Positions 48,688 through 58,471 are shown, counted from the stretch's first letter. The stretch is DNA of 64,000 nt from Exiguobacterium acetylicum (GCF_019890935.1 NZ_CP082333.1:1576001-1640000), one strand, 5' to 3'. Made by a program: numbers and translations. The notes: generated by a model not told the origin, from the letters alone.

Positions 48688-49284
48688 TTGAAATTAACGA
48701 AAGCCAACACACGTCTATTAGAAACCGTTTTACCACGCTTGAATCTGAATGTCGCAGAACCGGACCGGACGGAAATTGAAGACCGTCTGCGGGCAGATAT
48801 CTATGAAGCCCAGCGGAAACAACGACCGTTCGAAGAGATTCACGGTCTATCCGTCGAAGCACGCCTCGATCAGATGATCGCTGAATTACCACAGCGACAC
48901 CGGATGGAGACGCAAAAGCGTTGGACGCGAAACTATGTCTCGTCAATCCTGATGTTCATCTTCATCGAAGGGATCGACGGATTGTTCCAATTCGCCCTGA
49001 TTGATTACTTATTCTTCTCGATCATCGCTCTATTCTTGATCGACGCGATGTCACAAGTCATCACGGCACCGAAGCTTAAACAAGTCAAACCGCGGGTGTG
49101 GATTCAATTCGTCATCAGCTTCATTTTGTTTTCAACCTACAAGGCACTGCTCGTGACGGTCTTCCCGGCACCGGACGTCTTGATTCAAGTCAGCGGAACG
49201 CCGTCTTATCTCATCGGCATCGCGGGACTCGTTGGTCTTTACATCTACTGGTCAAAGAATCCGTTACGAAAGCGCGGCGCATAA
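48688..49284 (+). CDS. DUF1129-like multi-TM membrane protein
   Basis: 198 residues. A soluble helical N-terminus of ~85 residues (EDRLRADIYEAQRKQRPFEE with LDQMIAELPQRHRMETQKRW) resembles the HAAS/DUF1129 type; four TM segments follow (SILMFIFIEGIDGLFQFALI; SIIALFLIDAMSQVI; FVISFILFSTYKALLVTVF; LIGIAGLVGLYIYW). The start is TTG 48688 behind GGGGGAAATCGA; an ATG at 48668 ends at once in a stop. Function unknown. Confidence 0.6.
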   Translation: MKLTKANTRLLETVLPRLNLNVAEPDRTEIEDRLRADIYEAQRKQRPFEEIHGLSVEARLDQMIAELPQRHRMETQKRWTRNYVSSILMFIFIEGIDGLFQFALIDYLFFSIIALFLIDAMSQVITAPKLKQVKPRVWIQFVISFILFSTYKALLVTVFPAPDVLIQVSGTPSYLIGIAGLVGLYIYWSKNPLRKRGA

Positions 49285-49305
49285 TTCGCGAGAGGAGAGG
49301 GTTGC

Positions 49306-50490
49306 GTGGAGTTTACACATTGGAAACGACGGCTGCAAGATCATTTCGAACGAATGGGCTTTTCTCTACTGACGGAACGATTAGCATCGCAGGACATGGT
49401 CAAGCTCGAAGCGACACATGGTGCCTTCTTGTTCTTTCCGGTGACGATCCATCTGTATGAGCGGTCCGGCTGGAAGATGATCGCCTTCGAGGCAAAGACG
49501 GAGGAGGAGCCGCAACTCGTCGAGCAGCAGATTGCCTCGTTATTCCAACTCTTAATGGTGACGTTTCAAGAAGAAGAGCGCGAGTTCCTGCTCGGATTTC
49601 ACGCGAATACCGGTCGTTACCTGACGGACCGTAATGCACCCGTTGGCCGGCTCGTCCGTCTGATCGAAGAGTGCTGGTATGACGGTGACGTCCTGCGAGT
49701 CGACACATTCGATCCGTTTCCGGGACTGTTCGTCGCGCCACCTTTCGCCCATCAAAGTTATGCCTTCATGCCGGAAGAACGGACGTGGCGCTTATCTGTT
49801 GGGCGTACTGGACGTCCGGCGAACGATTATCGATTTGACGGAACGATTTTATCGCCACACCGCTTACCGGAATCGGAATTATTCACCGTGACACCAAAGA
49901 CGGTCCCGTTAGAGGATGAAGAAACGATCCGAACCTTACTGGAAACGGAACGACGGACGATCACTAAATTCCATGATCGCGCCATGGCGACGATTCGGGC
50001 GTACGACCCATCATTTGGTTTTGCTTGGCGCGGTACACAGACGTTTTTCCACGGTGTTCCGGTCAACCCATTCGCACAGCGCCTGTGGCTCGAGAACGGT
50101 GTGACGCGATACCGGATTCTACAACAAGGATCGACGAGATTGCTTGCCTCAGGTGAGACTTGTGACGCTGTCATCGAGATGCTCGACGATGCCGTCAGCA
50201 GTGAAGAACCGGATGGTCAATCGGTCAGTCCGATTGGTCAACTGATCCTCGGGATTTGGCAACAGATCGAGTCGGACGAAGCGACGTATATCACGAACGT
50301 CGATTGCCGCGGCATCTCGCGCACACAAGCCGATAATCGGATTCGTCACGCGCTAGCACGACAAGAGACGATTGAGTGGGTACACCGGGCACCGAACGAA
50401 GATGATAGTTGTCGCTTTGCCGGTCTGACGTTGACCTTCCCGCATCGTCCGCCGGGTGTCGTCACGATTGAACGAACGGAAGCAGAATAA
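49306..50490 (+). CDS. Unknown 394-residue protein
   Basis: Soluble, no signal peptide, no family recognised. It begins MEFTHWKRRLQDHFERMGFS, has aromatic-rich central strands (WRLSVGRTGRPANDYRFDGT; FGFAWRGTQTFFHGVPVNPF) and a short C-terminal helical part (GISRTQADNRIRHALARQET) that could be a small DNA- or protein-binding unit. GTG start 49306 behind GAGAGGAGAGG. It lies 21 bp after the DUF1129-like gene, so probably co-transcribed. Confidence 0.5.
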   Translation: MEFTHWKRRLQDHFERMGFSLLTERLASQDMVKLEATHGAFLFFPVTIHLYERSGWKMIAFEAKTEEEPQLVEQQIASLFQLLMVTFQEEEREFLLGFHANTGRYLTDRNAPVGRLVRLIEECWYDGDVLRVDTFDPFPGLFVAPPFAHQSYAFMPEERTWRLSVGRTGRPANDYRFDGTILSPHRLPESELFTVTPKTVPLEDEETIRTLLETERRTITKFHDRAMATIRAYDPSFGFAWRGTQTFFHGVPVNPFAQRLWLENGVTRYRILQQGSTRLLASGETCDAVIEMLDDAVSSEEPDGQSVSPIGQLILGIWQQIESDEATYITNVDCRGISRTQADNRIRHALARQETIEWVHRAPNEDDSCRFAGLTLTFPHRPPGVVTIERTEAE

Positions 50491-50538
50491 AACGAACAGG
50501 CACGTCCGCGAGTAAGCAGACGTGCCTGTTCGTTTTTT
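50491..50538. terminator. Bidirectional terminator
   Basis: AACGAACAGGCACGT and ACGTGCCTGTTCGTT arms with a small internal bulge, then TTTTTT. Confidence 0.85.
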
Positions 50539-50947
50539 AGTGCGCGTGCTGTGACAATCGATTAAAGACGACGGATAGACTGTAATAAATCATTGCCGTC
50601 AGAGCAGCGATCGTAAAAGAGAGCGGCAGATCAAATGCGTCCTTCGTCGTAAAAAGAATCAGAAGACTCGCAATCACGATGCCGTACACTCCGTAACCGA
50701 GGACTGTCGGCACATACGCTAATGTCGTCGATGACCGGTTGATGATCATGCCGATGATGAAGTCGAGTAAGAAGCCGGACAGCAAGATGATGGGTAACGC
50801 GAATAAGGTGTAGGAAATGAACGTCGAACCAAGCGATTCATACATCGTATTTGCTTCCCTCTCAGTAATCGGCGTATAGGATATGTATGCTAGGACAGTG
50901 CAAACGAGCGTGGTGGTCATAATGACGGCAAGTAATCGTTTCAACAT
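50537..50947 (-). CDS. Four-TM membrane protein, unknown function
   Basis: 136 residues beginning at ATG 50947 behind AGGAGG. Four hydrophobic segments (LLAVIMTTTLVCTVLAYISY; ISYTLFALPIILLSGFLLDF; VPTVLGYGVYGIVIASLLIL; SFTIAALTAMIYYSLSVVF). No family recognised. Confidence 0.6.
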   Translation of the reverse strand: MLKRLLAVIMTTTLVCTVLAYISYTPITEREANTMYESLGSTFISYTLFALPIILLSGFLLDFIIGMIINRSSTTLAYVPTVLGYGVYGIVIASLLILFTTKDAFDLPLSFTIAALTAMIYYSLSVVFNRLSQHAH

Positions 50948-50989
50948 CAAGGTTCCTCCTTTATTTTCCTTTTTGAGTATACCAATCCA

Positions 50990-51021
50990 CACCAAAAAAC
51001 ACACCCTCCTGGAGGATGTGT
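50990..51021 (-). terminator. Terminator of the CPA1 antiporter gene
   Basis: ACACACCCTCC (50999-51009) and GGAGGATGTGT (51011-51021) pair with one mismatch; the minus strand continues TTTTTTGG. Confidence 0.78.
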
Positions 51022-51029
51022 CAAATGAT

Positions 51030-52493
51030 CTATATTCCGAGCGACGCGATCAACCGTCGCACGTCCTGATCCGCTTGTTTAGGTGTTAAAATCAACAGTT
51101 GATCGTCTACGAGGACACGTGTCTGACCACGCGGCGTCAGAATTTCATCTTCACGAATGATTGCAACGACGAGCACATCCTGGGGCATCTCGATATCCTG
51201 TAGTGTCTTCCCCGCAATATGACTGTCTTGCGAAACGCGGACCTCGATGATCTCCGCTTGTGGATGGGTGACAGTCATGAATTTCAGGAACGGTTCGACC
51301 GTCGTGTCGTGCTGTGTCTCAAGCCCCATTCGCCGGACGATCCACGGCAAGGCCGTTCCTTGCAAAAGGGCAGACGTCATGACGGTGAAGAAGACGATAT
51401 TGAAAAGAAGCGGCGCTTCCGCGAGACCACTTGAAAGCGGATAGGTCGCGAGAATGATCGGAACGGCGCCCCGTAATCCGGCTGCCGTGATGACACTCTG
51501 TTCTTTGATCGTGTATCGAAACGGCAGCAACGACAAGACGACCGCAAGTGGACGAGCGAGCAGGATCAACGTCAAGACGATGACAGCCGATACGAACAAT
51601 GTCCGGGGATCGAGCAATTGTTTTGGAAAGACGAGCAATCCGAGCATGATGAACATGCCGATCTCTGCTAAATGCGACAAGCTGCCACTAAATCGTTTGA
51701 GCGTCTCGCGGTAGACCATGTCATGGTTGTTGATCCAGATTCCGGTCAAGTAAACCGCAAGGAATCCACTCGCATGTAATATCGTCGCGAGACCATACGA
51801 GAAGAGCGCTCCACTGAACAGGAGCGTTGGATACAAGGCGGACGATGGCAACTCGATCCGGTTCAGCAGTTGCGTGACGAGATACCCGATCGCAAGACCA
51901 ACTAGTGTCCCGAGTCCCATCTCGTAGATGAAGGAAAGAATACCCGCACCGATCGAGAACGATTCCGGCGCTAACGCAAACGATGTGAACAAGATCGTCA
52001 GGAAGACGGCCATCGGATCATTCGTTCCGGACTCCGCTTCAAGCGTATGTTTGACTTTGGCATCAACCGGTCGTCCACTGAGCAGGGAAAAGACAGCCGC
52101 CGCATCAGTCGAGCCGACGAGCGCGCCGATCAACAGCGCGACCGGCCAAGAAAAATCAAGCAATAGATACGCAACGATGGCAATGATTCCGGTCGTTGCA
52201 AGGACCCCGACGGTCGCAAGCGACAGGGCAGCGGGGAGAATTTTCCGGAAGTGTGCCCATTTCGTATGCAAGCCACCGTCAAACAGAATCAGAACGAGCG
52301 CCATCGTCCCAAAGAGACGGGCTTGTTCAAAATCACCAAAGTTGATCCACCCGGTGACATCTGACCCTGCCACGATCCCGACGACGACGAACAGGATCAA
52401 CGTCGGTACATTTAACCGGACGGCAAACTTCGTCGTGATGATCGCAATCAATAATAACGTTCCTGCGACGAATAAGATCGTCCCTTCTTCCAT
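51030..52493 (-). CDS. CPA1 monovalent cation/proton antiporter (NhaP2/CvrA-like)
   Basis: 487 residues. The ~390-residue N-terminal part has 12-13 TM segments with the family marks ALVGSTDAAAVFSLLSG, EAESGTNDPMAVFLT (ion-binding Asp residues) and AGLRGAVPIILATYP. The C-terminal ~80 residues form a RCK/TrkA-C domain (IIEVRVSQDSHIAGKTLQDI; ILTPRGQTRVLVDDQLLILT) that usually binds a nucleotide or di-nucleotide regulator. It exchanges K+ or Na+ for H+. RBS AAAGAGGTGG. Confidence 0.9.
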   Translation of the reverse strand: MEEGTILFVAGTLLLIAIITTKFAVRLNVPTLILFVVVGIVAGSDVTGWINFGDFEQARLFGTMALVLILFDGGLHTKWAHFRKILPAALSLATVGVLATTGIIAIVAYLLLDFSWPVALLIGALVGSTDAAAVFSLLSGRPVDAKVKHTLEAESGTNDPMAVFLTILFTSFALAPESFSIGAGILSFIYEMGLGTLVGLAIGYLVTQLLNRIELPSSALYPTLLFSGALFSYGLATILHASGFLAVYLTGIWINNHDMVYRETLKRFSGSLSHLAEIGMFIMLGLLVFPKQLLDPRTLFVSAVIVLTLILLARPLAVVLSLLPFRYTIKEQSVITAAGLRGAVPIILATYPLSSGLAEAPLLFNIVFFTVMTSALLQGTALPWIVRRMGLETQHDTTVEPFLKFMTVTHPQAEIIEVRVSQDSHIAGKTLQDIEMPQDVLVVAIIREDEILTPRGQTRVLVDDQLLILTPKQADQDVRRLIASLGI

Positions 52494-52653
52494 CCGACCA
52501 CCTCTTTCGTGATAACATGTTCTCCTATTAGTATACGTTACTTTTTGAAAATTTCGAAAAATAACGTCAAAACGAGGTGTACAAACGAAAAGAAAAAGGA
52601 AAACTAGAAACAGAACTAGTTGCGTTCAAAATGGAACACAAGGAGGAAAAGGG

Positions 52654-53526
52654 ATGAACATCTGTATCGTCACAGGTGCCAACTCCGGTATGGGGATGGT
52701 CACGATTCAAGAATTATTGGAGCGGGGAGATCGGGTCATCGCTACCGTCCGTTCGCAAAAAAAAGCGACGGCACTCGTGCAACTACTACGGGAGCATGGT
52801 GTATCGCATACGCATCTCGAAATCGAGATCGTTCAACTCGATCAACTGGACTCCGTCCGTCGCTTCGCGGATCGTCTGTTTGATTTAGTCGGTCGGATAG
52901 ACCGCTTGATTTTAAACGCCGGTGTCATGGTACCGCCGTATCATGTCACGAAGGACGGCTTCGAATCACAATTCCAGGTCAACTACTTGAGTCATTTCTA
53001 TTTGATCGAGCGCTTATTGCCGTTACTTGAGAAAGGGAACGACCCGCGCGTCATCTCGATTTCGTCACTTGCTGGTGAAGGCGGCTTGATTCGGACCGAC
53101 GTTGAACTCGAAGCGATTGCCCACGTCAAAAAAGAACACTATAGCCCGATGCGTTCCTACCGCGAATCCAAGCTCCTGCAAATGATTCATATGCGTGAAC
53201 TGGCTGAAAAACACGGTGACCGGATCACGTTCGTCAGCGTCCACCCAGGGATCGTCAATACGGATCTGTTCTATCGCGGCAAGTACGGGAAAGTGATGAA
53301 GACGTTACTCAAGCCAGTCGCGCAAGTCGGATACTGGACCGGAAAACTCTATACACCGGAATACGGCGCAAAGACGGCACTCTATCTCGCAACGACCGAA
53401 GATCCGCTCGATAACGGCGGCTACTATGCGGACTCTGCTCCACGACTCAGTAATCCGATCGTCGAAGACGACGAGTACCGGGCGCAAGCACGGAATTTGT
53501 CGCGTCGCTGGGTCGAACTCGCCTGA
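52654..53526 (+). CDS. Short-chain dehydrogenase/reductase
   Basis: A 290-residue SDR. The cofactor motif is VTGANSGMGMVTIQELLERG (TGxxxGxG), followed by LNAGVM (NAG), catalytic Ser in ISISSLAG, and YRESKLLQM (YxxxK). The C-terminus lies in the usual NNP-type oxidoreductase pattern. It reduces or oxidises an unknown carbonyl or alcohol with NADP(H) or NAD(H). Single gene; RBS AAGGAGGAAAAGGG. Confidence 0.9.
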   Translation: MNICIVTGANSGMGMVTIQELLERGDRVIATVRSQKKATALVQLLREHGVSHTHLEIEIVQLDQLDSVRRFADRLFDLVGRIDRLILNAGVMVPPYHVTKDGFESQFQVNYLSHFYLIERLLPLLEKGNDPRVISISSLAGEGGLIRTDVELEAIAHVKKEHYSPMRSYRESKLLQMIHMRELAEKHGDRITFVSVHPGIVNTDLFYRGKYGKVMKTLLKPVAQVGYWTGKLYTPEYGAKTALYLATTEDPLDNGGYYADSAPRLSNPIVEDDEYRAQARNLSRRWVELA

Positions 53527-53535
53527 ACGACAAAA

Positions 53536-53567
53536 AACGACCGGCTCGTGGGAAGCCGGTCGTTTAT
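53536..53567 (+). terminator. Terminator after the SDR gene
   Basis: AACGACCGGCT (53536-53546) and AGCCGGTCGTT (53554-53564), perfect stem. Confidence 0.75.
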
Positions 53568-53747
53568 CCGTTGTGACGACTGGGGGTCAGATCACTCCTA
53601 AAGGATACGTTACATTGAAATAAAATTGTGGAATATGAAAAAAATCACAAAATAATGGGCAAACGTGAAATCTTGAAGCAAAAAGGTTTTCTTCTCGCTG
53701 TACATTCGTTAGGATAGAGAAGAATTTTTTGTAACAGGAGGAATAAC

Positions 53748-54233
53748 ATGATACGACAAGCTACATCAAAAGACGTTCGAAACATCGCAACCCTACTTGA
53801 GCAAAAAGCGCTCTCCCTCAAAGCCAGTGGCAGTAGCCAGTGGTCTGCTTATCTCAATCAAGACATCGAGCAACTCGTCACGCGAGATTTAGAAGCCGGC
53901 CGCTTGTATGTCTTTGAGGATCAGAACGAGCTGCTTGGTTCCGTTGCCCTGCTTCCTTCGCTCGAATGGGATCAATCCTTGTGGGATGATGTAGAAGGTC
54001 TGTATATCCATCGAATCGTCGTCAGCGACCGCGCCAAAGGACGTGGTGTCGGTCGGAAACTGCTGGAACACACGATTGCTGTGACAGAGGATGAAGGAGA
54101 AATCCTACGACTCGACTGTGTCGCTTCAAACGAGTTTCTCAATGCGTATTACACGTCATTCGGATTCGTCCATCAAGGAACACGAGACGGCTTCTCGATT
54201 TATGAGTATGAACGTATCGAAGCGACGGCCTGA
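53748..54233 (+). CDS. GNAT-family N-acetyltransferase
   Basis: 161 residues. It opens with IRQATSKDVRNIATLLEQKA and WSAYLNQDIEQLV; the acetyl-CoA loop is IVVSDRAKGRGVGRKLLEHT and the C-terminal motif SNEFLNAYYTSFGFVHQGTR. Substrate unknown. RBS AACAGGAGG. Upstream 53570-53747 has no other gene. Confidence 0.85.
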   Translation: MIRQATSKDVRNIATLLEQKALSLKASGSSQWSAYLNQDIEQLVTRDLEAGRLYVFEDQNELLGSVALLPSLEWDQSLWDDVEGLYIHRIVVSDRAKGRGVGRKLLEHTIAVTEDEGEILRLDCVASNEFLNAYYTSFGFVHQGTRDGFSIYEYERIEATA

Positions 54234-54306
54234 AGCGGTTCAATCAAGACAACGGTCGTTTCGTTTGGTATGGTAAGAGAAAAAGAACGGTTCAAGGAGT
54301 GATCGG

Positions 54307-55356
54307 ATGCGATTGAATATCGGCTTCATCGGCTTTGGCAAAAGTACGACCCGTTACCATTTACCGTACGTGATGATCGAGGACAACTATCACGTCACCT
54401 GGATTTACAATCGGAAGGAAAAACCGGAGCTGTTCGCCTCCTATCAGGATCGACTGCCGGATGCCCGTTTCACGACGGATCTGTCCGAAATGCTTGCTGA
54501 CCCGGCACTTGATGTCGTTGTCATCAATACACCACCGGCGACACATTTTGAATACGCATTGCTTGCGCTGCAACATCAAAAGCACGTGCTCGTCGAAAAA
54601 CCATTCACGGTGACGGAAGAGGAGACAAAGCGTCTATTTGCGGAAGCACACGCGCAAGGCGTCAAGATTCTCGCCTATCAAAACCGACGTTACGACAGCG
54701 ACTTCCAAGTCGTCGCGCAAATCATCCGTTCCGGAAAACTTGGTCGTCTCGTCGAGGTCGTCTCGCAGTTTGATTTATTCCGCCCAGAAGCGGCGTCAGC
54801 TGACGCCCGTCACGAAAACGGCGCGCTCTACGGACTCGGCGTCCATACGCTCGACCAAATCATCGCCTTGTTCGGAAAACCGGACAAGGTCGCCTTTGAC
54901 GTGCGCAGTGTTCGACTGCCGCACAATCCAGACGACGCGTTTGCGATCGATCTCTATTATCCGGAGCTGAAGGTCAGCGTCCGGACGAGTCACGTCGCAC
55001 TTGCCCCGGCACCACGATGGATGTTACACGGCACGAACGGCACGTTCATTAAGCAACACGTCGACCGGCAAGAGCTCGATTTGAAAGCGAACTACTTCCC
55101 AGGTGAAGAGGGGTTCGGTGAGGATTCAGAAGACGATTATGGTCGTTTGATCTATCATGATGAACACGGTCATCTGCAAGACGTCCGGATTCCGAGTCCT
55201 GTTGGTGATTATGGTAAAATGTATCGCGCCTTTTACCGCAGTATCGTCGAAGATGCACCGCTTCCAGTGAAAGAAGAGGATACCTTGTTCGTTGCCCACC
55301 TGCTCGAACAGGCTTTTGCGCAACCGTCTCCTTATATCTTGACGATCCAAAATTAA
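54307..55356 (+). CDS. Gfo/Idh/MocA-family oxidoreductase
   Basis: 349 residues. The N-terminal Rossmann fold opens NIGFIGFGKSTTRYHLPYVM with the EKP motif HVLVEKPFTVTEEE and the catalytic-site region AYQNRRYDSDF; the C-terminal alpha/beta domain has GALYGLGVHTLDQIIALFG. Most like the YdgJ/scyllo-inositol-type dehydrogenases using NAD(P). Substrate probably a sugar or cyclitol. RBS AAGGAGTG precedes the ATG. Confidence 0.88.
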   Translation: MRLNIGFIGFGKSTTRYHLPYVMIEDNYHVTWIYNRKEKPELFASYQDRLPDARFTTDLSEMLADPALDVVVINTPPATHFEYALLALQHQKHVLVEKPFTVTEEETKRLFAEAHAQGVKILAYQNRRYDSDFQVVAQIIRSGKLGRLVEVVSQFDLFRPEAASADARHENGALYGLGVHTLDQIIALFGKPDKVAFDVRSVRLPHNPDDAFAIDLYYPELKVSVRTSHVALAPAPRWMLHGTNGTFIKQHVDRQELDLKANYFPGEEGFGEDSEDDYGRLIYHDEHGHLQDVRIPSPVGDYGKMYRAFYRSIVEDAPLPVKEEDTLFVAHLLEQAFAQPSPYILTIQN

Positions 55357-55386
55357 ATTTTAATTTGATTGCAGGTTGATGACAAC

Positions 55387-55422
55387 TCGACTGTGCCCAT
55401 AGGCATGTTCGGGTTTTTTTGA
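55387..55422 (+). terminator. Terminator after the Gfo/Idh/MocA gene
   Basis: TGCC-cata-GGCA core extended by G-T pairs and CGA/TCG-type pairing, then a run of seven T residues. Confidence 0.7.
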
Positions 55423-55539
55423 TATAAAGAACAGGTGCATTCCTTATTTTTCAGATTTTTCTAAAGAAATGTTGATTATTTTTTCAAAAAGTTGGGAATA
55501 AGGGAATGTCTCACCAAATCAAATCATAGGGGGTCTATC

Positions 55540-56616
55540 ATGAAACGATTCTTATCCGCATTGCTCGTAGCGGCTGTCGTCGTTGGGGTACTCAGCCCTT
55601 CGTTGATCGCTGAGGCCGCGACGAAGTTGACCGTGACGACGGATGTCTTGCGCGTCCGCGAAAAACCGTCGACATCGAGTAAGATTCTCGGTAACGTCTA
55701 CAAAGGGAATGTCTACACATCAAAGGGAACGTCCGGCAGCTGGTATAAAATCAGCTACAAATCCCGCACAGGCTACATACACAAGAACTACGTCAAATCG
55801 TCCTCGTCGAAATACACATCGACTGGGACGAAGTATACGACGGTCGGTACGCTCAACGTCCGGACAGGTGCTGGAACGAAGTATAAAGTCGTAGGGCAGC
55901 TGAACAAAGGGGTTGCCGTTTCGACATATGGCACATCAGGGAGCTGGACACGGATTCTTTACAAGGGAAGCTACCGCTATATCTCGACACAATACGTCTC
56001 GAAGTCGAAACCATCGACGACGACGAAGAAGCTGAACGTCCCGTACTACAACCAATATTCACTCGGGTATCCATCTGGCTGTGAGTTCGTCTCGTTGAAG
56101 ATGGCACTTGAATACAAGAAAAAAGCCGTCTCTGCTGCGTCACTCTACAATCAAATGCCGAAAAGCATGAAGAACGCGACGTATAAGAACGGGAAGTATT
56201 ACTGGGCAGATCCAGAAAAAATGTTCACGGGGAATCCAGCCGGAACGCTTGATTACTACAAGAACTGGGGCATCTATCCGAAAGGGATCTTACCACTTGC
56301 GAAAAAATACCGCAGTGGTGCCGTTGATATCTCGAAAATGGGCGTCTCGAAGATTGAACGTGAAATCCGCAGCGGTAACCCGGTCATCGTCTGGGCAACG
56401 GTCGATTTCAAGAATCCATATGGCTACTTCTCTTGGATTAAACCGGACGGTAAAACATTCACAGGTTACCGGAACTATCACGTCATGCTCGTGACAGGTG
56501 TCTCAAGTGGTTCGTTCTACGTCTCGGACCCATACCGCGGCAAGTACAGTGTCAGTCGCTCGCAGTTCACATCCGTTTTCAATCAAACGGGACAATATGC
56601 GTTATCTGTTCGTTAA
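55540..56616 (+). CDS. Secreted SH3b-SH3b-C39-like cysteine peptidase
   Basis: 358 residues. A signal peptide (RFLSALLVAAVVVGVLSPSL with cleavage near AEA) is followed by two bacterial SH3 repeats (VLRVREKPSTSSKILGNVYK with GYIHKNYVK; LNVRTGAGTKYKVVGQLNKG with YISTQYVSK), and a C-terminal C39-like papain-fold domain. The catalytic Cys is in GYPSGCEFVSLKMALEYK, the His in NYHVMLVTG, and the Asp/Asn in YVSDPYRG. The SH3b repeats suggest cell-wall targeting; the enzyme may cut peptides at the surface. ATG 55540 follows TAGGGGG; a 16-codon upstream extension is rejected. Confidence 0.85.
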   Translation: MKRFLSALLVAAVVVGVLSPSLIAEAATKLTVTTDVLRVREKPSTSSKILGNVYKGNVYTSKGTSGSWYKISYKSRTGYIHKNYVKSSSSKYTSTGTKYTTVGTLNVRTGAGTKYKVVGQLNKGVAVSTYGTSGSWTRILYKGSYRYISTQYVSKSKPSTTTKKLNVPYYNQYSLGYPSGCEFVSLKMALEYKKKAVSAASLYNQMPKSMKNATYKNGKYYWADPEKMFTGNPAGTLDYYKNWGIYPKGILPLAKKYRSGAVDISKMGVSKIEREIRSGNPVIVWATVDFKNPYGYFSWIKPDGKTFTGYRNYHVMLVTGVSSGSFYVSDPYRGKYSVSRSQFTSVFNQTGQYALSVR

Positions 56617-56622
56617 ACTCTT

Positions 56623-56653
56623 ATCCGGTCGCTCCCACGCGACCGGATTTTTG
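56623..56653 (+). terminator. Terminator after the SH3b-C39 gene
   Basis: ATCCGGTCGC (56623-56632), 6-base loop, GCGACCGGAT (56639-56648), then TTTTG. Confidence 0.85.
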
Positions 56654-56755
56654 TCATTTTCAGGCATATCGATACGAAATCTACTGTAAAATGAAGGAGT
56701 TCACCTGCTAGGTGTGTAAAAGAATGACAATGTATCCATGAAAGGAAGTGAAGAG

Positions 56756-58465
56756 ATGGAAGATCCACGGATCACGCGTCTCGAGCAGGAGATTGCGGCG
56801 TTACGACAACGAGTAGCTGCCCTTGAAGGACAGAACACTTCGCCTGTCGCACCTGAACCGAGCGAACCAGAAGTAAGTACAGTCGCTCGCCCAGCTCCGC
56901 GCCCTGCTTATACGAAACGAAAGCCGGTTGTTCCTCCACCAACATTTAAAGAAAAACGCTCCCGCGAAGAATGGGAACAGGTCATCGCGACCGTCTGGTT
57001 ACCTCGGATTGGAGCGATATTCGCTGCACTCGGGGCTTTATTCCTTTTCTCCTACGCCTCGGTTGCCGGTCTGATCAGTCCGCCTGTCCGCATCGGAAGT
57101 GGGGTCTTGATTGGTCTGCTCGTCATCGCTCTCGGAGAATACCAGTATGAGAAGAAACGACGTGAGCTCGGGGTCGGACTCGTTGCGACCGGTACGATCG
57201 TCGCCTTGGCGGCACTGTTCGCCGGGATGGCCTTATATCAATTCTATCCACCGTCTTTAGCTTTCTTACTTGAGCTCGTCGTCGTCTTCATCGCGTACGG
57301 TTTGATGCTCTGGATGCGATCGCAAGCCTTGCTCGTCCTTGTATCCATCACCGGTTTCTTATTACCATATCTACAATTATCAGACGAACCGAACTTACCG
57401 CTCTTCTTATTATACGAAGTCGTCCTGTTCGCAGCGATCTTCTTTGCGGTTGACCGACTGAAGGCCAAAAAAGCGTTCGTCTTCGCTTGGGTAATCTTGA
57501 CGATCGCACTCGCGTTCGGATTGTTGTCATTGACGCTTTCCTGGTACGACTATGACAATGATGCGCGACGACTTGATGAGTGGTCGGTCTTACTTGCGGC
57601 ACTCTTTGGTTACGGCGCGACGTCGTTCGTCGGACGACGGATTCAGTTCCAGCAGAATGTTCCAAGCTGGCTTGCTGGAGGTGTCGTATTACTGACGTTA
57701 CTGATTCTCGATTGGTCGTTCGGAGCATTTGCCGCAATTCTATTCGCAGGCATTTCTTATGTGCTTGCTGATCGATTAAAGGATCCCGCTCAAAACGGCG
57801 TCGGTCACGTTGCCTTACTCGTCGCCGTTCTCTTGATTCCGGCAGATGCCCTCAGCTGGACCTATCAACTACGTTACTTTTTGATTGCCGGGTTGATCGC
57901 CGCATTTTGGTTCGTTCCACAGGCACGCATGCCGCATCAACGGTTGTTTAACGTCGGCTTGTATGTCGTCTTTATCTTTTCAGCCGTCGTTGATTATGAA
58001 TCTTATCAAAGCCTAGGTCTCTCCTACGCCTTGACGGTGCTCGCGATGGTCATCGCTTCGACGGCATTCGTCTTGCTCCTCGTTCAGACACATCGTGATC
58101 CGGTCTGGAAAGGGTCATGGCAACTTGTCCTCGTCTTAGCCGCAATCGGTGTCTTTACGACATACACGTTGATCATCATGGAGTTACCATTCTACCGCGG
58201 TCTTGAAGAGACGGCGCGTAGTACGACGTTGTCCGCTGCCTATATCGTCCTCGCACTCGTCCTTGTCGCGATTGGTCGGATGCGGACGTCGTCGACGTGG
58301 CGATTATCCGGTTTGTTGCTACTGACGATCAGTGCCGTCAAGCTTTTACTATTCGATTTGTCGTTCCTGAGCTTATTCCAAAAAGCATTCGTCTTCATTG
58401 GCTTCGGAATCGTCACGTTCATCATTTCACGGACGTACTTCAAAAAACGCAAAGAACAAGCCTGA
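56756..58465 (+). CDS. DUF2339 polytopic membrane protein
   Basis: 569 residues. An N-terminal coiled coil (ITRLEQEIAALRQRVAALEG), a Pro-rich linker and the conserved entry EWEQVIATVWLPRIGAIFAA then lead into about 16 TM segments with DUF2339 features (VAGLISPPVRIGSGVLIGLL; GLVATGTIVALAALFAGMAL). Function unknown; family members are scattered in bacteria. ATG 56756 follows GGAAGTGAAG. Single gene. Confidence 0.83.
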   Translation: MEDPRITRLEQEIAALRQRVAALEGQNTSPVAPEPSEPEVSTVARPAPRPAYTKRKPVVPPPTFKEKRSREEWEQVIATVWLPRIGAIFAALGALFLFSYASVAGLISPPVRIGSGVLIGLLVIALGEYQYEKKRRELGVGLVATGTIVALAALFAGMALYQFYPPSLAFLLELVVVFIAYGLMLWMRSQALLVLVSITGFLLPYLQLSDEPNLPLFLLYEVVLFAAIFFAVDRLKAKKAFVFAWVILTIALAFGLLSLTLSWYDYDNDARRLDEWSVLLAALFGYGATSFVGRRIQFQQNVPSWLAGGVVLLTLLILDWSFGAFAAILFAGISYVLADRLKDPAQNGVGHVALLVAVLLIPADALSWTYQLRYFLIAGLIAAFWFVPQARMPHQRLFNVGLYVVFIFSAVVDYESYQSLGLSYALTVLAMVIASTAFVLLLVQTHRDPVWKGSWQLVLVLAAIGVFTTYTLIIMELPFYRGLEETARSTTLSAAYIVLALVLVAIGRMRTSSTWRLSGLLLLTISAVKLLLFDLSFLSLFQKAFVFIGFGIVTFIISRTYFKKRKEQA

Positions 58466-58471
58466 CACAGC

